Notes under the pieces: generated by a model
What the model saw: only the letters and a program-made list of their open reading frames with translations
Database searches by the model: none
What the model was told of the DNA's origin: nothing
Program-made: the position numbers and the translations under genes
Part shown: positions 1 through 11,040 of the stretch, in pieces
Layout: each line of letters begins with the position of its first letter
Numbering within the stretch: the first letter of the stretch is position 1
Origin: Distichodus sexfasciatus
Taxonomy: Eukaryota > Chordata > Actinopteri > Characiformes > Distichodontidae
Direction: 5' to 3'
Length of the DNA: 64,000 nucleotides
Assembly: GCA_032718565.1 (NCBI GenBank)
Contig: JAVGVS010000025.1
Location: forward strand, 3,457,520 to 3,521,519

Positions 1-471
1 TCCAGCAGTCTGAGGCTTCTTACGAAGTTACAGGGCGATTGGCTGGCCAGGTTTGCACACTGCAGTGCCCCCAGGTTTGGTGATATATGACCGAAGGTGA
101 CTGCGGTGTGAAATATTTGCTTATGGCAGCCGTTTCACAATATTCACATTTAGTCAGACGTGAAAAATCAGCGACACATTCTGCCTCCTTATCGCTCGGC
201 TGCAACACGGCGTGTTTCATCTGTGAGACAATACTAACCTCCTCTCCATTCAGACGATCTGCAAATGACTTTTTTAGAACTGGCCAACCAAGTTGGAACG
301 CTACAGAAACTACCTCAAAGGAAGTGTGTAAAACTGGAGGTGCAGTGTGACTGAATAGCAATTAAGACATCAGCCTCTCTGCTGGACATTAATTTAAATG
401 AAAATGAATCAAAACATTCAGAACATTCAGAACCTCTTATCAGTCAGCATCTTGCCCACAACGTTAAATTT
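1..471. other. Unassigned flank with an open minus-strand frame
   Basis: No repeat family is recognised here. The minus strand is open for 113 codons (361 down to 20) and the plus strand for 87 codons over the same stretch (87-350). The two frames overlap on opposite strands, so at least one is accidental. Neither peptide shows a domain, signal peptide or motif I recognise, and there is no convincing splice pair around them. Could be chance or a decayed coding fragment. Confidence 0.3.
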
Positions 472-1638
472 TAGGGATGCACGATATGGGAATTTTAGGA
501 CGATGCCGATATCCGCTATGCATTTATCTGCCGATGCTGATACCAATGACAATAAATGAGGAAGGCAGAGTTGAAGGGGTAAAGACAAGATATTTCACCA
601 TAATTCTGACATCTCTAACACAGCGCCAAGTCAAGCAAGCGTGAAAGCAGAGTGGAGTGAAGGCAGAACCTTTCAAGCTTAATGCACGGTTTAAGAAAAA
701 GTCACTTCCCGTTCTCTGTGGTGTACCAAGTCAAAAAGGGCACTCCATGTGCACTACCTAGTCCATAAAGAGCTGTAAGCTACAGCCCCTGCTGTTTTTA
801 GCGATGCATACTACCGTACAGAAAAGTATTATAAGTGCAGCAATACGCAGCTCGGGACACTGCACATGTGCGAGCTCACATTCGCTAAGTGAGGCAAACG
901 TAGTTTTTTAGTTTTTAGTTTTTTTTCGTACATGCAGGCAGAGTTGAGTGCATGAGGATAAGATATTTTGCTCATGAACGTTCCAACTCATCCTCAGAAT
1001 TTTGGCAAAAAACTCTTAACAACCGGCGGGTGAACCCAAACGCAGAGTCGACAGAACCAGGTCGCAGGCAAAGGGGTAAATTGAAAAATGGCAAAGAGTT
1101 TATTCAGGCAGAGGTCAGAACCAAAAAGCACAGCCCACGTAGTAAACAAATCCAAATCGTCAGAAGCAGAGGGGTAATCCAAAAACTGAACGCAAGGGTC
1201 AGAACTGAGGCAGGCAAACACAAAGAACGCTTGGTATGTTGCACTAGGCATAACAATACTTCGCGGGGAATGATTGTAACTGGAAGTCCTTAAATACTGG
1301 GGATGTGGATATGATTGGTTAAAACTCTGGTGACGCTGATCTGGTAGTCTGTGTTACTTGTGAAGGTCTGGAACTGGAGTCCTTACTTGGTCTGGGCTGA
1401 GATCTTACAAAAACATATGCCATACATTTTAAAACAGAAGGCCCGGGCCATATAAAATCCCACCTCAGACTTTGGACATGCCTGGTACAAGCCCTACCTT
1501 TCCGACGTACAATAAATGTGTCATAAAATATTGGCGGAAAATAGCGGGCAAAACTAAGCATCGTCTAAAGACGATGACTTAAAAAAAAGCAGTTATCGGC
1601 TGATTCCGATATGATTCTAATATTATCATGCATCCCTA
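472..1638. mobile_element. hAT-1 family non-autonomous element, copy 1 (rearranged)
   Basis: Seen: a left end starting TAGGGATGCACGATAT and a right end finishing ATGCATCCCTA, which are inverted complements over about 10 bases. The subterminal sequence carries repeated CCGATAT/GCCGATGC motifs. A second copy at 20213-20711 shares both ends plus the stretch around ACTTTGGACATGCCTG (about 1470 here, 20585 there), and a third, truncated copy starts at 58431. Short TAGGG TIRs with no transposase fit the hAT superfamily. This copy is longer than the 20213 copy because it repeats an internal segment (AGGCAGAGTTGA near 563 and again near 938, each followed by a GATAAGATATTT-type stretch) and carries an insertion at about 1014-1407. 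No clear TSD. Confidence 0.75.
1014..1407. mobile_element. Insertion of about 390 bp nested in hAT-1 copy 1
   Basis: This segment has no counterpart in the 20213 or 58431 copies of the host element, while sequence on both sides does. It starts after TTTTGGCAAAAAACTCTTA and ends before CTTACAAAAACATATGCC; the pentamer TCTTA lies at both junctions (1014-1018 and 1403-1407) and may be a target duplication. The interior (repeated AGGCAGAGGTCAGAAC-type phrases, a run of AAC/AAA words, then ACTGGAGTCC) resembles antisense sequence of fish LTR-element termini, but that is a weak recollection. Confidence 0.45.
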
Positions 1639-2770
1639 CTCATTTTGATAATTTTTAACATTCTTTTAATGTTTTATATATAAATTCTATCAAAACTTCC
1701 TTCCTTCTTCAATTATTTCAAAATCACACACATAAGATATGCAGCTTTAATATCTCAGCTTTAATAGCTTTAATTGAATAAATAGCATGTTTCCAGCACA
1801 AACCTTGTCAGTGAGCTGTGAGGACACAAAAACAAGAAAAACCTGAAACAAATAATTGTTGAGTAATTCTATTCCGAGTCAAATTAAACGCGTTATTGAT
1901 AGGAGTCAAATTATCCAGCCCTGTTGCACACTGTCTCTTTTACGTGTCTGGTTTTGGGCAGCTGGAGGAGGAGAGGGATCATGGGACCCCCTTGGGATAG
2001 TGTTAAAAACTGTCTCACTTCATGGCTTCAGAATGGAGAGCTACTTGTAGAGCGGAGAGGCGATAACATTCAGCCTCGGCTGGGGACATAGCTCCGTGAG
2101 GAAGCTGTAATTTAGGAGGGATCTCAGGCTTATCAGCCGGCATCCTGGTGTTTGGGGGCAAAGAGGCACAAAAAATGAAAGAGAGAACTCAGGGGATGAG
2201 TCATTTTGCAAAGGAAACTTACTGTCTCTAAAAACTCGCTTGCTGATGTGGTCCCTGAGGTGAAATTTCTGTTTAGTTATTCTTAAGCTAACATGGAACG
2301 CTGGTGAAGAATGCTGGATAGGAAGAATGAAAGGTCAGAATGTTTGTGTGTGTGTGTGTGTGTGTGTACCGGTGAGTCAGTCAGTCGGTTTGGTTTTCCT
2401 CTTGAGAGTTAAAGCTGGGTTTTAAAACTCAATCTTCCAATTCAAGTAGAATCTGATTTTAACCATGTGGTACTGATTCACAAAATTTCAAGATTGGCTG
2501 CATTACTTACGCATTCACGTAGGAGGGAAGAGGTGCAGAGAATCACAGTGAAACATTTTTATGCATGAAATTTGAGGCCTATATGAATTAATCTGTTTCA
2601 CGTCTTGCCAAAAAACATGAGTCGACATGGCAGATGGTGAGATTGGAACTGAATTTTTATGTCCGTGCGCCACAACTAGTGCTGACCACAATTCTGCAGT
2701 TTAAACACCTGTGCTTCATGTCGGAAATCAGAAAATTGTTTTTTAATCACAACACAACAATCCAAAATAT
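1639..2770. other. Unique-looking AT-rich DNA
   Basis: No gene or recognised transposon. It contains a short AT-rich run (1660-1760) and a TG microsatellite annotated separately. The small open frames here have no recognisable domain. Confidence 0.4.
2345..2367. repeat. (TG)n microsatellite
   Basis: Uninterrupted TG dinucleotide run of about 11 units, read directly. Confidence 0.9.
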
Positions 2771-2980
2771 GCAGTTGGTAGTGTAACCGTGAGGGAGTTG
2801 TCCCCGCGATCAGACTGTCACTGGTTCAAGTCCTGGACCGCTAAATCTACCACCTCCAAGCACTGCCCACGCCAGCTGCCCACTGCTCCTTCAGAGATCA
2901 GTCAAATGCAGAGGTCACATTTCGTGGTGGTGCACTGTGTGGTGTGCTGTGGTGTATTCACAATGACAAATAATCAATTA
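2771..2980 (+). mobile_element. SINE-A copy (tRNA-derived), slightly deleted
   Basis: SINE-A in this window has a tRNA-like head (GTTGGTAGTGTAACGGTTAG as box-A region and GGTTCAAGTCC as box B), a body with GGTACCGTCCCCAAGCACTG and TGGGTCAAATGCAGAGGTCA, and a 3' end AATGACAAATAATCACTCAC. This copy shows the head (GCAGTTGGTAGTGTAACC), box B TGGTTCAAGTCC and the full 3' end, but lacks the TACTCATGAGCAAGGTACC block. Such elements use RNA polymerase III promoters and are copied by LINE machinery; this copy shows no function. Confidence 0.9.
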
Positions 2981-3496
2981 CTTTCTTACTTTCACTTTCA
3001 TATGCCATATATATTATTATATTATTAATATTATTCAATGACTTTCCAAATGTAAAACATGCAGCCTATAGTGGTGTATATTGCTTTTATTCACGGTGTC
3101 GATACGTGAACTCATTTGCGAGTTTTGTCCATTTTCCGCCTGTAAAAATGTGTTATTTGTGTCAATATTTTGTTATCCACCCATGTATGGTGCTGCCACT
3201 CCTACTACAGTGTGCTTTCATATACGTTTTTTGCTACGTGCATTCGTTCACACTCTCCATTTTTCCTTTTTCCGTTATTTGTGAGAAACCCCTTATTGTT
3301 CAACGACAAATGTTGCTGAGTGCATTATCGTGATCCCGTTTGCATCATAAACAGGATTTGTTATGTGATTTTTATTGGTTTAGTTTTAGCCTTTTAAGAT
3401 TTCTCTTTGCTGTGAATGTGACAAATAAAGAATCCTGGTTCATGGGCAAAATGATTGTTAAAATATTTTTAAAAAAATAAATCAAAATTTACATAT
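2981..3496. other. Unassigned AT-rich DNA between two SINE-A copies
   Basis: Low-complexity AT around 3000-3030, then ordinary T-rich DNA. Two overlapping short open frames (3081-3333) carry no recognisable domain. An AATAAA motif at about 3425 stands alone. Confidence 0.35.
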
Positions 3497-3730
3497 GGGG
3501 GCTTGTTAGCATAGCAGTTAGAGAGTTGTCCCCGTGGTCGGAGGGTCACTGGTTGAAGTCCCGGAACGGTAAATGTACTACCGAGGTACTGTCCCCAAGC
3601 ACTGCTCCCCGAGTGCTGCCCATGTTAGCTGCCCACTGCTCCTTCACGGATGGGTCAAATGCAGTGGCCACATTTGGTTGTGGTCCACTGTGTGCTGTGC
3701 TGTGTTCACAATGAAAAATAATCACTCACA
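3497..3730 (+). mobile_element. SINE-A copy, near full length
   Basis: Starts GGGGGCTTGTTAGCATAGC and carries box B GGTTGAAGTCCC, GGTACTGTCCCCAAGCACTG, the GGATGGGTCAAATGCAG block and a 3' end ATAATCACTCAC. It is among the most complete forward copies. It lies 516 bp from the 2771 copy in the same orientation. Confidence 0.92.
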
Positions 3731-4965
3731 AATGCAATGATGTTAATTAAATATTCTTCTAACTTAATGAATCAATGTATTAAATATCAGAAATTGCCAT
3801 TTTGCCTTCTTGGTAATGGGGTTAATTAATGAACATCTTTGTGGCTGTAGGTGTAGATTTGTGTAGGTCACTATTAATAACAAGAAATCAACATAATTAA
3901 AAACCTAATTTAATTGTTTAGATGTTTCGAAACTCAGCCCTTTGTATTGGAATTGAAGTGAGTTTAGAATTGTGTGGCAAAACCCAGATCTAGTCGGGAG
4001 TGTTTGAGTATCGACTCCTCCGTAAAGCTTTGAGCACAAGATGAGGCGTATATGGAAGATTCCTTCTCCAGAGCCTGGGGAATCATTTTGTGAGTACTGT
4101 GTGTACAAAAATGCTTAAAATGCTGGCAAACACATTATATTACTAAAAGTACATAGATTCTTACGTACAGCTGTATGATTTTTCACATGAAGTATACAAG
4201 TCTCTGGGTTAGAAGGTTAGACTGTGTGGGTTGGAATGAAAGCACTAAAGTGCAAAGGCTTTAGATTGGAGGCTAAACAATCAGAATTGGTGCAGTGGAG
4301 GTCCTTGCCGTCGCTCGTGGTGTTTTAGTCACGCCAAGTGGCCCTGCCCTCCTCTGAAGACCGCACAGACACTCATTGTTAACTTGCTGCCAGTCAGAAT
4401 CACATAGAGCTGCGTGTCTACAAATGGAAGCACAAATGGAAGCATATGGCAGCATATGGAGCAGAACTTAAGTGCAGAGTCAAGTTTATAAGGTTGAACT
4501 TAACCTCTCTGAGTCAGTGGGTATGTCTGACAAAAAAGGAAAAAGAAACACAAAAACGATGGAAGTACATTTCTGCAAGACAAGAGTTGGCTGAAGATTA
4601 CTGTATCTTTCAATGTATCAGTTGCTGAAAGAAAGAATATGCCAAAAACAAGATGCTACAGAATGTTGTTTGAGTCAGTTTGGTATGACCGTCTTAGCAA
4701 GTAGCCCATTTATGGAGATTTCCAAATTGCTGGCAGAGAGCTGATGCCACAAGACTCAAACTTCATTACCACCTACTGCTGAAAACTTGTGTGTTTTTTG
4801 TTTTTTGGGGATTGGAATGAAAGGTCCGCCTCCACCGTCCACAGTGCTAATGTTTACTCGGTCTGTATTGTACAATCTGAGGTGAAAAAGGACCTCTGTA
4901 CAGTGTACAGTACAAACTGAGTAATTAAATAGAAAAACAGACTTTTCATTTGACATTCAAATGCA
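3731..4965. other. Unassigned DNA
   Basis: No repeat family or gene is recognised. Short opposite-strand frames at 3905-4108, 4273-4628 and 4756-4956 have no domains and no splice context. Confidence 0.35.
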
Positions 4966-5433
4966 AAAAAAAAATCAACACATCAATATATCCTGATGTT
5001 TTCTTTCATGATAAACTATATTGATTTCCAGTTCCAAAAATCGATGTTTCCGAGGAGGAGAATCATGCACCACAAGCAGCTGCAGATAACTGACTGGGCA
5101 CTTTAATTTTTTATTTTCAATCTTATGCACTTTATCTTAACATTTTTGGTGTCTACTAGTTCAGTGTGTTAAAATGCAAAGACAGTAAATTTAAAATTCA
5201 GTTCTGAGTTATGCTGTCTTGGCTGAATTATTAATGTAATGTGATTCATAAAGACCCCCCAGATCATACACAGCAACTTGCATTTCAGCTCTGTTTTTAC
5301 ATTTTCAGAGAACTGTAGAATACTGCAATATATCGCAATATGTATAGTATCATAATATATCGTATTATAATCATATTGTGACCCATGTATTGTGATATGT
5401 GTCATATCATGAGGTCCTTGCCAATACCCAACC
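4966..5433. mobile_element. Possible AT-rich MITE with ATATCG-type ends
   Basis: The right part (5320-5433) is dense in ATATCG/ATATTGTGA words and ends ATACCCAACCCTA, typical of short fish DNA elements whose ends read TAGGGTTGGG. The left part (4975-5045) contains ATCAATATATCCTGATG and a TGATTTCCAG stretch that may be the other end. No TSD or convincing TIR pair was found, so boundaries are guesses. Confidence 0.35.
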
Positions 5434-5820
5434 CTAATTCAAATACACACCAGCAGTGCACATAAGAACAAAAATGTGTTGCCTTTGGTTCTGTTAGGAA
5501 AGGAAAATACAATTGTGATATTTCAGAATTACTAAAAAGTTAAAGCCAGTCACTACATTAATCATATCAAGACATAAGGAGAAAGCAGAACAATAAAGTG
5601 AAATGACATAGCTAAAAAAAATTAAAGATATGAACAGAAATTTGTGATTTGGTAGTGAAGCTTCTTTTTTGTTATGACAGCTTCAGTAAGTTGTGTTTAT
5701 AAAGAAACTAATCTCTAACAGTGTTCATGTAAGAATTGGGTGGTTTTCTATAATTTCATGTAAATTATTAAAGCTCTGTTCTGACATCACAGAAGTTGAT
5801 GTGTTATAGCACCCCTAGAG
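5434..5820. other. Unassigned AT-rich DNA
   Basis: No gene, no recognised repeat. Ends at the target duplication of the next element. Confidence 0.4.
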
Positions 5821-5828
5821 GTCAAAAC

Positions 5829-6369
5829 TAGGGCTGAAACAATTATTCAAATAACTCAAATAGTTTGAGTACAAAAAATGGTCGAGGCATTTTTTCTAGA
5901 ATGAAAGTTTCGTTTAATTCTTTTCACTCGCTAGAGCATGCTCCGCTTGTGTTTCACACAGACGCTTATTAGTGATGCACAGTGTTTTCAGTTGCACAAT
6001 CAAGGCAAGACCTGATCCCTCTGAATGTAAAAGTATTTGTGAGACGTTCCATCATTTTGTGACGCGGCTCCGAATGCCGTGCAGGGGATTGTGGGAAATG
6101 TAGTAGTGCAGGACGTCCTGAACACAACAGCATAAGGCATGTATGGCTAATATTTACATACACACTAGAAAACAAAGGTATAGAAAAACAAAGGTTCTAA
6201 AAAAGGTATAGAAAACACACCAAACTCTCTCAGGGGTGTAAGGGCTGATTTAAATTTTTTGTACATTTTCAGACTTGTCTTTTTCTCTTTTCTTAAAAAG
6301 AATTCATTCAATTACTATATTAATTGATGAAATACTTAATTACAAAAAGAATCGATAGTTGCAGCTCTT
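5829..6369. mobile_element. hAT-4 non-autonomous element with perfect 8-bp TSD
   Basis: The octamer GTCAAAAC lies at 5821-5828 and again at 6370-6377, exactly flanking the element. The left end is TAGGGCTGAAACAATTATTC and the right end GATAGTTGCAGCTCTT; the inverted complement of the right end, AAGAGCTGCAACTATC, matches the left imperfectly. Both flanks carry ATTCAATTA/TTAATTGATG words. An 8-bp TSD with this TIR is diagnostic of hAT. At 541 bp it holds no transposase, so it would have moved in trans. Confidence 0.88.
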
Positions 6370-6377
6370 GTCAAAAC

Positions 6378-7104
6378 ACATTTTCATCATATGCTGAATT
6401 ATATGCTGATCGCCGTTCAGTCTATGTCGAAATGCACACCTTTTCTGCTTACTCTGATCATTTCAGCTTTCTGTGACTTGCAGTTCAAGCTGGACAATCT
6501 GTTTTGTAGGGGAAAAAATACATAAAAAAGAAGAAACAGAACAGTTACAAGAAGGTTCCATAGCACTTTGTGCTTGGACCCCTTATAAATCAACAATAAC
6601 AACAACACCACTTATAATAAAATAAGAAGAAATATTCTGGGTTCCTGCCCAGTACATAGTGTTTCTCCAATTAGTAGAAATATTACACTTCATTAAATTA
6701 GCTGAAAAATATGGGAAAATATGGAACGTTTGCCCATAACCTTGGCAAATATTATAAATATAATAGCGATCATTATATTGGCCAACATGTAGCTATAATA
6801 TCTTGGAAAATCTGTTACAAAAAGTTTGATCAAATTGTCTAGAGCAAAGAGTCATTGATGATGTGATTAACCAGTGGTGTTTGTGACTTGTAGCTGTGTC
6901 TGAGCGAAAGGGGGGCATTTTTTTGAACATTTTTTGTAGCTTGTAATTGCAAAAACAGCATTACTTTTTGAATTTGGGCATAAATATGTATTTTACTGTA
7001 CACTGTTAGTCAAGTCGGTATGTATTATTAATGTGAAAATGTTGTGATAATAATTTTACAAGATATGTAGCTATACGGTTAAGGTGTGTTGGGAAGTATA
7101 ATAG
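6378..7104. other. Unassigned AT-rich DNA
   Basis: No gene or named repeat seen. A minus-strand frame of 64 codons (6611-6417) is hydrophobic at its start but shows no family signature. Confidence 0.35.
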
Positions 7105-7440
7105 TCCCTCCTGAAATTCCTTTCTTCCTTCATTATCCAAACCGCTTGATCCCAACTGGGGTCGCGGGGGGCCCCATCTGCTTGCGGGCACGAGGTGGGG
7201 ACCAACCCTGGGCAGGCGCCAACACACCGCAGGGCACACACACTCACACAATCACCCCTTACGGGGCCAATTTAGAGTCACCAGTTAACCTATATTGAAT
7301 GCCTTTGGGCTGTGGGAGGAAACCGGATCACCCGGAGGAAACCCACACGAACACGGGGAGAGCATGCAAACTCCACACGGAAAGACCCTACAGCCGACTC
7401 GGGGCTCGAACCCAGGACCTTCTGAATTCTAAATACAACA
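7105..7440 (-). mobile_element. V-SINE / DANA-like composite repeat, antisense
   Basis: Read on the minus strand the segment gives TCCTGGGTTCGAGCCCCG (box-B-like), then GGAGTTTGCATGCTCTCCCC, CGTGTGGGTTTCCTCC and CAGCCCAAAGGCATTC, the order of the conserved body of DANA/mermaid SINEs. Beyond it lie AATTGGCCCCGTA and, distally, GGGTCGC/CAACTGGGG sequence seen in a widespread fish composite repeat. A related antisense copy with a clearer tRNA head is at 44808-45085. Confidence 0.8.
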
Positions 7441-7847
7441 GTGAAAAAGAACGACATTTGGCAAAGTTGTCTTTTTCCGTCCCCATTGTTTTCCCGGTTT
7501 GAAGCAGAGTAATTACTTCATGGTTTGAGAATGTGGATGTTGGCGCGGGAAAGCGAGCGCAGACTCCATTAATGTGTTCATCAGAGATGGTAATAAACAT
7601 GGGGCTGCTGCTAATTGCTAGTCAAAAAGCGAGAGGAACCTAATTTTGCAAATAGCTCTTTTAGATAATTTACAAAGTACATAATATTCAACACACACAC
7701 ACACACACACCTCAGCGTAGGTACAGTTCAACATTTGCTCCTGCAGGCGCCTCTGTTTTTAATGTTTATACAGCAGTTATTTTCCCCAGACTTAAAGTTT
7801 TACCTAAACTGCACAATGCAGAGCTGTGATGTGAGCCATGACTGCAG
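7441..7847. other. Unassigned DNA with a CA microsatellite
   Basis: No gene recognised. A (CA)n run of about 10 units occupies 7690-7710. The stretch leads directly into the long polypyrimidine tract. Confidence 0.45.
7690..7710. repeat. (CA)n microsatellite
   Basis: Direct read of about ten CA units after ATATTCAA. Confidence 0.9.
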
Positions 7848-8376
7848 AATCCCTTTCTCCATCTCTCTATCATTTATTTTCCCTCTCTCACTATCTCTCC
7901 TTAATTCCCATCTCTCTCTCTCTCTCTCTCTCTCTCTTAATGCCCTTCTTATTTTCTTTCGCTCTTGCTGTCTCATCCATTTTCCCTCTCTCTTCATTCC
8001 TTTCTTCTCCCCCCCCACGCTTACTCTGCCATCTCTCTCTCTCTCCCTCTCTCCCCCTCTGTTAGCACATTTCATAGTTCTTCATCTGTCTTTCTGTCTC
8101 ACTCACTCTCTCTTTGCCCTTTTCTGTCGTTTGTCTTCCCTCCTTTCTCTCCTTTAAATGTCTCCGGCTGCCCTCTCACTTACCCTCTCCGTCCCTCTCT
8201 TACTATCTCTCCTTAATACCCATTTCTCTCTCTCTCTTCCTCCCTCCTTCTTTTTCTTAAATGCCCTCCTACTTTTCCCTCTTACCCTTTCTCCTTAATA
8301 TCTCTCTCTCCCTCCCTCATTCTTTTCCTTCCTCTCCCTGTTTTTCTCACTTGTACAGTGTCACCCCATTCCTTAA

Positions 8377-8414
<38 letters not shown>

Positions 8415-9116
8415 CCCTCTTCCTTGCCCACTTTCCCACATCCTCTCTTCCCTCCTTTCTCTCTATATTTCTCTTTCTTCCTGTTTTTCTCTCACTCTTG
8501 CTGTCTGTTCCTTTCTCCCTTTCTTACAGTGTCTCCTTAGTTTTCTCTCTTTTTCTCTGTCCCTCACTTATTCTTTATCCCTTCCACTTGTTCTCCCTAT
8601 TTTTTGGTCTTTCAGTCATTCATTCCTTCACGCCTACTCTCTCTTTCTGTATCGCTGCCATTCCTTACTTCTTTATTTCTCACTCTTACTCTTTCCTCCT
8701 TTGTTTCTTCCCTCCTTTCTCTATTTTTGCAACACATTCCTTAGTTTTCTGTTTCTCTTTTACTCTCTCTCTCTCACTCTGTGCCCTCCTTTTCTTCTCC
8801 ACCTCTGTTTCTTTTCCTCCCTCCTTTCTCTCTCTTTCACAGCATCCTGCTTTTCTCTCACTCTTGCTATCTTCTCCATTCTTTCTCCCTCTCTCTTCTT
8901 TTTCTCTTTCTCACTTTCAACACCTCTCTCTTTCTAACTCTCTCTATCTCTCTCGTATATATGTATATTTCACTGTCTCTCTTTCTCCTTCCTTTTCTCC
9001 GCCTTTTTGTCATCCATTCTCTCTCTGTCCTTCTCTCTCACGCCCTCCATCTTTACCACCATGCTCCTCAGTTCTCTCTCTCTCTCCCTCTCTCTCTCTC
9101 TCTCGCTCTCTCCAAC
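7848..9116. repeat. 1.27 kb polypyrimidine (TC-rich) tract
   Basis: Almost every base on the plus strand is C or T. Pure (TC)n cores lie at about 7911-7937, 8380-8409 and 9073-9112, and degenerate TCTTT/CCTCC words fill the rest, with scattered CACT and TTACT breaks. The plus strand stays open for up to 289 codons here, reading mostly Ser, Leu, Phe and Pro; that follows from base composition, not from a gene. Long purine/pyrimidine asymmetry favours triplex (H-DNA) and replication slippage. The interspersed breaks suggest an old array grown by slippage. Confidence 0.95.
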
Positions 9117-9657
9117 ACATGCAGGAATGAGCCCCCCTCTATTCCGCTGCCATCCAGCATGTCTCATCTCAAAATTGCAATTTTTCGCCTGCGTGCTCCG
9201 CAGTAGTCACCCATCTGGGCCTCGTGTGGCTGATGTTGAGACGTCAGCCGTGTGACAGCGACTGCAAACAAGCTCCAAAACGTGAGAGCCAGGCCAACGA
9301 CCGCTGACGTCTGACGCTCCGCTGCTCCACTCCGGACTCATCGCAACAACCGCACAACAGAGTTTTTAAAGTTCCAAATCAGTCAGAATCTATCACTAAA
9401 CAGAAATGTTCTCCCAGTCAGGTTTTAACGAGACTCGCCGTGTTTGCGGTTGCTCTCCTCGAGTCAAGCTCAGCAGGATTACAGTCAACACCCTCAACAC
9501 ACCACTGCTGTTCGGTGTCAGCTTTGGGGTTGATGTTGTCGCAGTTGTGGAACACGAAAATCTCTGATGGCCTGCGTCCAATTTTCAGACCTTGGTTGGG
9601 CTTTGGCAGGATTGCTTGCGTGGATGACTTGTCCCCCATACTTATTTCATGATTCTT
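9117..9657. other. Unique-looking DNA right of the TC tract
   Basis: More GC-rich (9120-9370) than the surroundings, with CGTCAGCCG/GCTGACGTC words around 9240-9310. Open frames on both strands around 9396-9759 overlap one another and show no domain. A regulatory role is possible but unsupported. Confidence 0.3.
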
Positions 9658-9696
9658 GTTTTTCTTCTTCTTCTTCTTCTTATTATTATTATTATA
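9658..9696. repeat. (TTC)n(TTA)n trinucleotide repeat
   Basis: Adjacent TTC and TTA trinucleotide runs read directly. The frames crossing it (poly-Ser/Tyr or poly-Asn/Lys) are artefacts. Confidence 0.9.
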
Positions 9697-9772
9697 GTTG
9701 GACTGAAGAGAAGCATCTTTTCTCTTTTTGTTCTGCATTTTTGTACAGCAACAAAGCATTCTATTGATCTAT

Positions 9773-10052
9773 TAGGGCTGGGCAATTCCAGAATGAATCA
9801 AAACCAACATTTGGAACCTCTAATTGACCCTGATGATTAAAAAAATCCTCTTTATACTTTCCCTAGTGTGTTTTCATGTACTGTCCCCTTAAAAAACATA
9901 CTACCACGTGTTTTATTATGTGACTCAGTCTGTCACATTTTGTTGTGTTCTGTGTTCTGTGCTGTGTTCGCAATGACAAATAATAATTCAGAATCAAAGT
10001 AAAATGTCTGATTAATTGTGATCTTGCTTTGAGGTCATATCGTCCAGCCCTA
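9773..10052. mobile_element. hAT-2 element copy 1 carrying a SINE-A 3' scrap
   Basis: Ends are TAGGGCTGGGCAATTCC and GAGGTCATATCGTCCAGCCCTA. GATCT follows the right end and also lies just left of the element, a blurred target duplication. At 9950-9992 the interior contains GTGCTGTGTTCGCAATGACAAATAAT, a SINE-A 3' end, so a SINE inserted into or recombined with the element. Same orientation as the 42870 copy. Confidence 0.8.
9950..9992 (+). mobile_element. SINE-A 3'-end fragment inside hAT-2
   Basis: Only the last ~40 bases of SINE-A are present (TGTGCTGTGTTCGCAATGAC followed by AAATAATAATTCAG). Confidence 0.65.
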
Positions 10053-10070
10053 GATCTTTTTGTCTGTCCA

Positions 10071-10074
10071 TCCA

Positions 10075-10109
<35 letters not shown>

Positions 10110-10158
10110 CATCCATCCATCCATCCATCCATCCATCCATCCATCTATCTATCTATCT
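10071..10158. repeat. (TCTA)n(TCCA)n(TCTA)n tetranucleotide array
   Basis: Compound array: about 8 TCTA units, then about 8 TCCA units, then 3-4 TCTA units. Likely polymorphic. Confidence 0.95.
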
Positions 10159-11040
10159 GCCATTATGGGCTAGAATGACAGCTCGCAACCCTCTTTGATG
10201 ACGCTTGCTACAAAAGAAAGAAGTCTTTGTACACAGGCTTTTTGCATATTTAGTCACATTCCACGACTGATATTATCAAACACACTGTCGAACTCAAAGG
10301 GAAGATGATAACAAGCTTTCTTTAGGACTCACCGCGTGGGAAGTTTCCTCGTCACATGTGAATGTTGTGGCTTTATTCTTCTGAAGGCCCCTTTATCCAA
10401 GGAGCTCTTTCCCTTTTTTTCACAAGAGCGCTTCTTCTGGCCCAATGCCACCTTCCTACGGCACAAGCAATTAGACTCACGCGAGGAACGCCGCACTTCC
10501 TCGGTGTAGTTCATCTAATCCCCAGCTAGTCAGCCATCATCGTGACCCCTTTGAAATGACTTAGCTGGTACGGGCGGGGCAGGTAGCTTCTAGACACCCA
10601 AAGCACTTTACATAGACATGTTGAGTCATTTCTGGAGCCAACATTGGTTTGCCTCCTTCTGGATGTTGTTGGTTGTCATTGTACATTTACATTTATAGCG
10701 TTTATCACAAACACCAGATTTTTAAAAAATATTTTCATGAGATTGGAGGAACAGTCTTAATCTTTAAGCTGTCCGTGACCTACAGTATATCAGACAGAGG
10801 TGTCCAGTTCCTGTCCTGGATGGCCGGTGTCCTGACGGTTTTCTATCATACTTGAGTTGAGAACATTGTCACCTTGTCTCAGGTAGACACTTACCAGAAT
10901 TGACTCACCAGGTATAGTGGAGGTCCACATTCATTATGATGGTGGGAAATCAAGTAAGACTTATATCCGTGTGGACAGTGGAAGTGCAGTGTTCTAAGTA
11001 AGTGGGACCCTGTTTGGGTGACCATAAGAATGAAAATGAA
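10159..11040. other. Mostly unique DNA with one common-repeat fragment
   Basis: 10200-10560 shows no repeat signature and could hold conserved non-coding sequence. At 10796-10860 the phrase CCTGTCCTGGATGGCCGGTG then TCCTGACGG resembles a widespread fish repeat (CTCCTGGAGGGCCGGTGTCC type). No gene is recognised; the 61-codon minus frame at 10514-10329 has no domain. Confidence 0.35.

Noticed and set aside
1856..2050. Short plus ORF with a Trp/Gly-rich segment
   Set aside because: No start context, domain or conservation evidence.
8261..9130. 289-codon plus-strand ORF, the longest in the window
   Set aside because: It is Ser/Leu/Phe/Pro only and lies wholly in the polypyrimidine tract, which lacks purine-containing stops by composition.
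10071..10158. CRISPR-like array
   Set aside because: It is a 4-bp microsatellite with no spacers, in a vertebrate context.
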